Assembly (NCBI GenBank): GCA_020726505.1
Contig: JAHLEZ010000001.1
Location: forward strand, 1,674,001-1,738,000
Source of the DNA: Leptodontidium sp. MPI-SDFR-AT-0119
Taxonomy: Eukaryota > Ascomycota > Leotiomycetes > Helotiales > Leptodontidiaceae
DNA length: 64,000 bases
Direction: 5' to 3'
The notes under the pieces were generated by a model that ran no database searches, was not told where the DNA came from, and worked only from the letters and a program-made list of their open reading frames with translations. Below are positions 57,055 to 64,000 of this stretch, one piece after another. Position 1 is the stretch's first letter. The number at the start of each line of letters is the position of its first letter. The position numbers and the translations under genes were made by a program.

Positions 57055-59928
57055 TCACAAGGGCTTCCTAGCCCACCCAGTGACGGTCCTCCATCCACCA
57101 CCACAAGCTCTGCCCTCCTCCAAAACCTCAGCCACACCCTCCGCTCTCCCCTCACTAGCTCCAGTCTGAACTGCACATCTCTGAACCCACTTCTCCCAAG
57201 CCCAACCACCGACAATACCACAGATGCTAGCAGCATTATCAGTGCTGCCCGAAACCATAGCCTCCAACTCAAGGTTGACCTCTACACCCATACTATCTCT
57301 CCTCACCTCGGCCAGATCTCTCTCCTTCCTCGGCGCCACTCCCATGGGTAGGAATACCCAGGCTCTCTTAATGTTGACGAACCCAGCTGAGTTGAGACGC
57401 GAGATAAAGAGCTTGGTGGGCGTGGGGTCGAAGCCGAGAGTCTTCAAGCTGAAGCCAAACTCGACGCTCTTAGCGAGGCCAAGGGGGCCGGCGTTGACAA
57501 TGTCAGAGTCCATGACGCTGAACTCGAGATATCCACCTGGCTTGAGCACACGCATACATTCCTTCAAGCAAGCATCCCATTCATCCTGGCCGTTTGGTGC
57601 TTGCTCTCTCAAGATGGTGTAGATCTCTCGGGCGGAGATGAGATCGAACTGGCTGTCCTTGAAGGGGAGCTTGACGAGACGCTCGACGGCTACATTGCGG
57701 TGGTTCTTGGGCCCGCGAATGTTGGAGTTGGAGAGCTGGCGAAGGGATTTGGTGGTGATGGTGTACACCTTTGTATTGGGGTACTCAGTGGCACAATGCC
57801 ATGCCCAGTCACAGGTAGCTTGACCTCCAAGATCAAGGATACGAGCACGATCGCGAGGAGTGCCATCCATCTTGGGTCCCATGGAGGACAAGCGAGCAAG
57901 GCGCTTGGCCACTGGAGCAGCGATTAGGCGACCGCCGTTGAGAAGCTTGACAGCCATGACGTTCCAGTTAGCAGCAGCCATTTGAGTTGAGGCTTCGTAT
58001 TCTCTGTCACGCTTGAGCTTCTCGGGATCTTCAGGGGCAATCTCATCACCACGAGCGACGTTCGCTGAAAGACGACGCTTGGCGCTCATTGGAACCACGC
58101 TAAGTTGGTATTTGCCAAGAAGCTGAGCTCGGTGAGCAGCTGGGAAAGAGATTCGCTGGGCTTGGAGTGCCTCAAAACGTGGCAAGCGGTGGATAAAAGT
58201 ATCTCGGTATCTGGAACGTGCAACAAAGTGCTGGAATGCGCGATAGTAGGCTGACTCTTGACGGATAACCTTTGGCAAAGGGCAGGCAATGTCAGTCGAT
58301 GTGGAAACAATCTCGGAGAATCGGACAGTCTTGCGTGGGGGAGAATCTTCGATTTGGCTCTGGCTCTTTGTGCTCGCAGCACGCTTGAGAAGAGTGGCCT
58401 CATCATCGTGCTCCTCGGTAGGGTTGATGAGTTCGGAAAGGTAAGAAGATTGAGCAGTCAACCACATGCTAGTCCGGTCGAGATTGGCGACAGAGACATC
58501 GTTCAACTTCTCAACGTATCCAGCGGCGTAGTCGGTGAGGATCTCGTCTGCGACAATTTCCTCATCAAGAGGGGAGAAAATGTTCAGTCCAGTGATTGTC
58601 TCATCTGAATCCTCATGCTTGAGTTCTGGGCGCGTGGTCAAGCTGGAATTGAGTTGAGCAAGGTTGGGTCTTGCTGTGGGGAGGCCATCGGACATGGTCT
58701 CTGAATTTTCTGAGACTTCAACGATGCGCTCAACAGGAGCTGAGGACCATGGGGTCTTGTAGAAATGCTCAGCGGTGGTTGAAGAAGGTGGATGAGCTGA
58801 CTCTGGCGTGCAAGCAACCAAATGCCAAGTATGTCTTGCACCGGGAGAAAGAGCAGAGAAAAAGCCTCCTGGAGAGGGAATCTCCAATCGAGTGAGACTA
58901 TTCATGGATCGCTGTTGCTCGGGCGAAAGAATGATAGAGTCGTTACGGTGGATGCTGGTAACGAGTGGTGGGAGACTCTGCTGCATCTCTCGAACGGGCG
59001 AGACCTCTGGAGTGATGTGAGTCAATTCAATGACTTGTTCGGTCTGTTGCTCGAAGATATAATCCCCTCCAGAAAGTGCTTGTAAAGTAGCCATAGCAGC
59101 AGGTTGTAGTTGGACACCCATTCCCCATTCATTCCCATCTGCTTCACTTCCATTGCCGATATCTGGAGTTGGTGGGGCAGACATCTGGGCCATCTGGTCG
59201 GAAGTAAAACTGCCATCGAGAGATGGTGGAGCGGAGCACGACGGGACTTCTTGGGATTGGAGATATGAGAAGATCGCGGGGGACATTGGGACCTTCGGGG
59301 GTGGTGTTGGTGGGACTGGTGAGGTCAGGAGTTTGAAAGCTGCAACTCCTGGCCATGGATCGCCTTGAGAGGGTGGAATGACCAGAGCAGGAAGAGAAGT
59401 CCGAGAACTACTCGTGGCGCTTGAATCCGCAGATGACCGGTTGGACTTGGTTGCCTGCCGAGCACTGTTTCGACGGACAAGATTCTTCCTTCTCCTTGTC
59501 TCTTCATCCGAAGAAACATCGTAGAGATCGTCGAATTCGGTAGCCTCGGTTGTGTAGCTGTCCCTAGTCCAAGGAGCTGAGGATGGTGATGGAGAGATGC
59601 TGCCAGCATCCGATGAGTCGTCGGATTGAGGAATCGGCGCAGACATGAAATGATTGCCTCGGGGAGTTGGAAAGTGATCACTGAGTGGGGAGAGCCAGTT
59701 TGCCATCATCTTTGGAGACACATCTCGTCCTCTGCCTACTTCTATAAAGGAGGAGCCTCGCGTAGACTCCCCGTCATCCTCCTCCATAATTGTCTTCAGA
59801 CTACGTCGCCTGCGAACCTGCCCAGGCGACGGTGGCCTGTATGTAGTAGCCGGAAGTAGATCTAAAGTACCCATATTTGTCGATGCAGTGAGCGCCGGGT
59901 GAATGTGCTGTTGCGTCCTGCTCGACAA
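57055..59928 (-). CDS. Large protein with C-terminal SAM-dependent methyltransferase domain
   Basis: A single exon of 957 codons. The first 500 residues are Ser/Pro/Thr-rich and mostly disordered, with many SP/TP sites and acidic patches (YDVSSDEETRRRKN). Residues about 600-680 are helical and basic. The C-terminal 250 residues hold a class I methyltransferase: RARILDLGGQATCDWAWHCA (about residue 690) as the SAM-binding motif I, LVKLPFKDSQFDLISAREIY as the motif II region, and CMRVLKPGGYLEFSVMDSD (about residue 796) as motif III. The glycine loop reads LGGQA, not the commoner GxGxG, so SAM binding is likely but altered. The substrate is unknown. Start: the first Met (MSSRTQQHIHP), though a second at residue 19 (MGTLDLLP) is possible. 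It converges with the amidoligase gene. Confidence 0.88.
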   Translation of the reverse strand: MSSRTQQHIHPALTASTNMGTLDLLPATTYRPPSPGQVRRRRSLKTIMEEDDGESTRGSSFIEVGRGRDVSPKMMANWLSPLSDHFPTPRGNHFMSAPIPQSDDSSDAGSISPSPSSAPWTRDSYTTEATEFDDLYDVSSDEETRRRKNLVRRNSARQATKSNRSSADSSATSSSRTSLPALVIPPSQGDPWPGVAAFKLLTSPVPPTPPPKVPMSPAIFSYLQSQEVPSCSAPPSLDGSFTSDQMAQMSAPPTPDIGNGSEADGNEWGMGVQLQPAAMATLQALSGGDYIFEQQTEQVIELTHITPEVSPVREMQQSLPPLVTSIHRNDSIILSPEQQRSMNSLTRLEIPSPGGFFSALSPGARHTWHLVACTPESAHPPSSTTAEHFYKTPWSSAPVERIVEVSENSETMSDGLPTARPNLAQLNSSLTTRPELKHEDSDETITGLNIFSPLDEEIVADEILTDYAAGYVEKLNDVSVANLDRTSMWLTAQSSYLSELINPTEEHDDEATLLKRAASTKSQSQIEDSPPRKTVRFSEIVSTSTDIACPLPKVIRQESAYYRAFQHFVARSRYRDTFIHRLPRFEALQAQRISFPAAHRAQLLGKYQLSVVPMSAKRRLSANVARGDEIAPEDPEKLKRDREYEASTQMAAANWNVMAVKLLNGGRLIAAPVAKRLARLSSMGPKMDGTPRDRARILDLGGQATCDWAWHCATEYPNTKVYTITTKSLRQLSNSNIRGPKNHRNVAVERLVKLPFKDSQFDLISAREIYTILREQAPNGQDEWDACLKECMRVLKPGGYLEFSVMDSDIVNAGPLGLAKSVEFGFSLKTLGFDPTPTKLFISRLNSAGFVNIKRAWVFLPMGVAPRKERDLAEVRRDSMGVEVNLELEAMVSGSTDNAASICGIVGGWAWEKWVQRCAVQTGASEGRAEGVAEVLEEGRACGGGWRTVTGWARKPL

Positions 59929-61568
59929 GAAAGTAATTGCGGATAATGGGGACGACCGGCGTCGGGTAAATAAATATTAGTATGGTAAAGACAAAATCAA
60001 AGTCAAAAGGTAGGAAATAATTATAAACGATAGACTGCTTCGATCAACGAAGACTTGAGAAAGCAGCAAACAACAGCGACGGCGACAGCACCGCGGGACA
60101 GAAACGAGATGACAAGAAAGTAGTAACCCACACAAGTTCCCGGGTGGCATAGATGTTTATACAGCAACCAGCGAACGATGCCAGCGCGCCAGTGTTACTG
60201 GCTAGCGCTAAGAGTCAGACAGAGGCTTGGGGTTGGCTGGTAAGGTCCCAGATTGGGCCTCGAGCAGGACGAGCAGTGCGTGGAAGCAGGACGAGGAGCA
60301 GCTAGACGCGCCCACTGGGCCGAATCTGCTGTATCCTCAGTCTCCTCATGCTTGCGATGCCTGCGATGCCTGTGATGCTTGCTGTGTCTCCCATGCCTGC
60401 CCCCCCTCACAAGCGACGACGTGAAGGGGCAACAACCCCGAACGAGCAGGGCAAGCAGACCGTTTATCCTGCTATTGCCAATGCAGTGCCGACGTGCGTG
60501 AGACGGGAGCCAATGATGTCCTGCATCAGGTCGTTGTGCGAACCATGGCCGAGAAACAATTTCTGTAGCCAAAATTAGCATCGAGGGTTTTTCGAATGGC
60601 GCGCGCGAGTTGTGTGGGAGCAGAATATGAGGTGGGTGTGATTGGCGCCGGCCTGCAGATGCACCCGCGAATGAGAAGCTGCAGCGGCACGCATTCATGA
60701 ACTGGGCGCGTAGAAGTTCATTCGTGAAGATCTCCAGCCACTCAGATGCCATGCTCATAGGAACATCGGATCGAGGCCGTGGAGGCTCAATTGTTCGCTT
60801 CCGACGCGAATCTACGTGTGTGGTGTGAAGATGGTTGGAGAGCTGCCTTTGAGACGTCTTGGTGACCTCGGGAAAGACCTCCGTCCTGAAATAGAATCTC
60901 ACCAAGAGGAGAAATATTGAAAGTATTGAAAATAAAAATAGGGTGGATTGCGCCGTCGACAGGCTTATATCAATGGCAATAGTACGGAGCAATAGTTTGA
61001 TGTTGGTGGAGATGTGTTTTATATTGAACGTTGGGCGTGAACGGGGAGGCACCCAGGACTTTAGTTTCTGTAAAACGTGACCTCGGCAGAATCCTAAAAC
61101 TTACGCCGGCAGACACGATCGGCCTAGATGACAGGATACTACAGGAGATGAATACTGAACTCGAGAGAATCAAGTCTCTTCCTAGCCTGTAGACTTTTGT
61201 TTGGCAGGTAGGCATTTGACTTCCTTGATTCGAGTCACGTGGTGTCTCCCTTTTCGTAAGTTGTATGACCGTCCAAGTTTTCCCGGAGGCCAGGAAAGTC
61301 TAACGGCTGGGGGGTTGAAATGTTTACGAATGTGAAAGTAGTTTTAAGCTATTCTGTAAGCAACGAGACCGGCCTACCGTTGTTGAAGTCCTGTGTTTTG
61401 CTGGAGACAATGAAATTGATTTAAGCGAGTAAGATCTTACATTCACTGCGACAACAAGATGGAAACGGAGTGGTAGCACAGACATATCAAATAATCAAAC
61501 TGCCATCTCATATCAATTCATTCCAAATACTAATTATTTAAACATCAAGCCATCCAATCCAAACAAAT
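59929..61568. other. Intergenic region with a doubtful 285-codon ORF
   Basis: About 1.6 kb between the methyltransferase gene start and the GMC oxidoreductase stop, both minus strand. A minus-strand ORF at 60195-61052 (285 codons) has one hydrophobic stretch (STLFLFSILSIFLLLVRFYF) but is otherwise Arg/His/Ser-rich and partly made of a degenerate 9-bp repeat near 60345-60390. It sits where the methyltransferase promoter and leader should be. I do not accept it as a gene, but cannot rule it out. Confidence 0.4.
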
Positions 61569-63550
61569 CTAAACCTGAATCCCAAGTTCCCTCCCAATGA
61601 TATCTGCAGCCTTCTCACCAACCGTCAAAGCAGTATTATTAGTATTCGCACCCACATTCTCAGGTACCATACTCAAATCCGCAACCTTCAAGCCCGTCGT
61701 ACCATAGACATTCAAGCTCCCATCGACAACACCGCCCTTGCTCCTCTCCTTCATCGCACACGTACCGAGCGAATGCCACGTCGTGTTCAAGTTCCCTCTG
61801 ATCCAATCCTCAATCGCAGCATCGTCTTCCTTGCTGTACTCGATGTCCTGGATATTGTCTCCCAGGCTGCCGTTTTGAAGCGCGGCTTTTGATCCCTCGG
61901 GGAACTTGGGGTGGCCGAGTTCCAGCTCGCCTTGGTAGTATGGGAGACGACGGGCGATCTCGCGGGACATCTTGTAGGCCCAGAGTTGTTTCTTGAGATC
62001 GGATGGCGCGTTGAGGAAGCCGGTGTCGAAGTCGTAGCCGTTGATGACGTCTTCCTTGGACGTGATGTGGATGGAGCCACGGGAGAAGGGGTACGCGGTG
62101 TATGTACCCATGGTCATATATTGGCCGGGCTCGACCAGAGATGGGTCTGCGAGGAAAGCGTTCACGACACCGCAGAGCATCATGGGGCGGGTTGGATAGT
62201 TGGCGAAGAATGTATCCCAATCTTTCTTGAACTCTGGGCCGAGTTGGGCGATTTCTTTCTCGCTTGGGCGAAGCTTGGCGCACATATCTATATGAGGTCA
62301 TCAAAATCTGTTGCACAGAAGCATATTAAAATATCAAGGTCACTTACCAATTCCATTCCAGCCCAACATAGGGTCTTTCTCTCCTAGAGCCTTGACGAAG
62401 TCTTTGCGGCCGCTGAGAATTCCATCGAGAGTCTCATTCTCATCGAGGTTGGACTTATATGGATACAGCAACAGGTGATGATCTTGATAGTTCTCACCAA
62501 CACCAGGGACGTCAGCCACGACGGGGATATCGAGCTTCTTCAAGATCTCAGGATTTCCAACACCAGAGCGCTCAAGGATTTGAGGCGTTCCGAGGGCACC
62601 AGCGGTCACGACGACCAGTTTCTTGGCCATGATAGTCTTGTGGGCTGGCTTTGAAAGGGAGACTTCAGGCTGGTGCTCAACATTGGGTTTGTACTCGATA
62701 CCAATGGCGCGGGGTGGAGAAGACTCGTCGAAGAGAACTCGGATGACTTTGGACTCGAGAAGGACGTGGAGATTTGGGTGTTGTCCGTCTTGGAGGAGGG
62801 GGTGGACGTAGCGATGAGCCGCATCCTGTCTCTTGCCATCAGGACTGACATATCGGTACCATTTCTACATCCGTCAGTAAGTACGCATGAAGCAACTGTC
62901 AATTGAAACATACGGAGAACCCTCCATTGGCTTCGAGGTCTTGCAAATCTTCGATCACGTTGTAACCCATCTTCTTGACGGTGTCACAGAATTGATTCTC
63001 GCTCTTTCCTCTGAAGCCACCGTCTGAGATGTTGATGGGGCCGTCATGACCGTGCTTGCTCTGGTCGTGACCTTCGCCCTTGGGGTGATAAGTCTCGAGT
63101 TTGTTGCTGAAATGGTGCATTTCCTTTCCACTCCAGCCCTCAGTTTCCCAGCTATCGAAATCAATACCTTTAAGAGCCATATATCAGCAACACACTTTAG
63201 ACATTGAGGGTTACCAACAAACCTTGAGCACGAGTATACATCATGAAGTTGATCGACGATCCACCTCCAAGCATACCTCCCATAGGAACGATAGCCTCAC
63301 GACCATTCAGATTCTTCGAAGCAGACGCTTTGTAGAAGATGGCTGTCTTGCTATCAGGAGCAAGATGGCTCAAGTAGACTGCTGGATTGGTCACAGTTAG
63401 ATCATTGAAGTTGTTGCGTCCTCCCTCGACCAAGACGATCTTCAGATCTGGATTTGCCTTTGCAAGTCTGCCAGCTGCAACACATGCTGCCGTTCCACCT
63501 CCCGCGAAAATGATATCGACCTCACCAACCGCATCGTTGTATGTAGACAT
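61569..63550 (-). CDS. GMC oxidoreductase, alcohol-oxidase-like
   Basis: Four exons (63223-63550, 62914-63167, 62348-62864, 61569-62287) give 605 residues. The FAD dinucleotide-binding motif is IIFAGGGTAACVAAGRLA at the N-terminus, with VLVEGGRNN ending strand 2. GMC signature 1 is GGMLGGGSSINFMMYTR and signature 2 is GALGTPQILERSGVG. The active-site base His is about residue 537 (WHSLGTCAM), paired with Asn about 581 (NVGANTNNTA), a His/Asn pair as in methanol-type alcohol oxidases rather than His/His as in glucose oxidase. SKTAIFYKASASKNLNGR and YPFSRGSIHITS also match the alcohol oxidase branch. Such enzymes oxidise alcohols with O2, giving aldehyde and H2O2. The C-terminus (LGIQV) is not a PTS1, and no signal peptide is seen, so peroxisomal import is not indicated. 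Yeast alcohol oxidase is about 660 residues, so this one is shorter. Confidence 0.9.
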
Positions 63551-64000
63551 TGCGAGATTTCAAGACAGTGATACACAATTAAAAGTTCCAAAAAGAAAAA
63601 TAGAGAGTAATATCTCAAGGAAAACAAAGGGCAGAACCGAAAGAGAGGGGGAGGATGATTGAGATCTACTTACAACTTATAGCAAAACTATCCAATGAAA
63701 GACAAGTCCATGTTACCCCTCCTTCCCTGCACCCGAACGTTCCCTTTCCGGGATTCGATTGGGGGTCTTAGTGTGCATCAGCAACCTTGCAAGATAGATC
63801 GCTGCGCACTGCTGCACGCCTAGCCAGAATCTAAACGGCTGGCACAGCTCCTAGCACCTGTGCCCCTTCCTGGGACGTCTTGTCTAGACACTCGCTTCAT
63901 CATTAGTCGGGAAAACAAAACCTCACCTGCACTTCACACAGCATAGCGAGCATGGGTTGAATGAAGCTTTAGGCTATTCCCATCCCGAACCGGGGATTCA
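63551..64000. other. Upstream region of the GMC oxidoreductase
   Basis: 450 bp to the window edge. A/G-rich leader just upstream of the start codon, then GC-richer DNA. No gene or clear regulatory motif recognised. Confidence 0.45.

Noticed and set aside
60195..61052. 285-codon minus-strand ORF
   Set aside because: Composition is skewed and partly repeat-derived, no family is recognised, and it lies where the methyltransferase gene promoter should be.
1..64000. CRISPR arrays, bacterial-type operons or ribosome binding sites
   Set aside because: The DNA is eukaryotic: spliced genes, monocistronic spacing, and only simple tandem repeats without spacers.

Overview
The window is nuclear DNA of a filamentous ascomycete (Pezizomycotina). 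The protein families would fit Leotiomycetes, but that class assignment is inference from recall. Genes are split by short introns, mostly 48-90 nt with GT...CTAAC/CTGAC...AG signals, and intergenic DNA is long and microsatellite-rich. Gene types typical of these fungi appear: Zn2Cys6 regulator, DHA1-type MFS carrier, secreted alpha carbonic anhydrase, GPI-anchored Ser/Thr-rich wall protein and GMC oxidoreductase. I rebuilt exon structures by hand from splice signals, reading phase and family resemblance. No alignment or database search was run.

Layout. 1-16.3 kb: 3' part of a PTC7-like PP2C phosphatase (+); a protein with two GAF-like regions (+) whose frame breaks at a G run; mitochondrial ATP synthase alpha subunit (-, 8 exons) with two identical CCAAT motifs upstream; a radical-SAM lysine 2,3-aminomutase homologue (+) with a mitochondrial-looking presequence. 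16.3-23.3 kb: 7 kb without a convincing gene, dense in short tandem repeats, leading into an unrecognised 609-residue protein (+) with an unusually long 942-nt intron. 27-31.6 kb: VPS10 sorting receptor (+).

32.8-39.3 kb: a three-gene neighbourhood of a short-chain dehydrogenase-like protein lacking the usual catalytic Lys (+), a Zn2Cys6 transcription factor (-) and an MFS transporter (+). Regulator and transporter diverge from a 362-bp promoter holding five CGG/CCG units at an exact 7-bp pitch. 39.5-49.5 kb: an AT-rich island of possible transposon origin, cytidine deaminase (+), alpha carbonic anhydrase (-), a GPI-anchored protein (+) with a duplicated exon-intron unit, and a charged coiled-coil protein (-).

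50-64 kb: a decayed 2-hydroxyacyl-CoA lyase-type ThDP enzyme (-), an SH3BGR-type thioredoxin-fold protein (+), an amidoligase-family protein with a C-terminal extension (+), a large protein with a C-terminal methyltransferase domain (-), and an alcohol-oxidase-like GMC flavoenzyme (-).

Most genes are independent housekeeping loci. The only group that looks functionally linked is SDR / Zn2Cys6 factor / MFS carrier, whose layout fits a small detoxification or export module under local control (inference). No CRISPR, rRNA, complete tRNA or intact mobile element was recognised.
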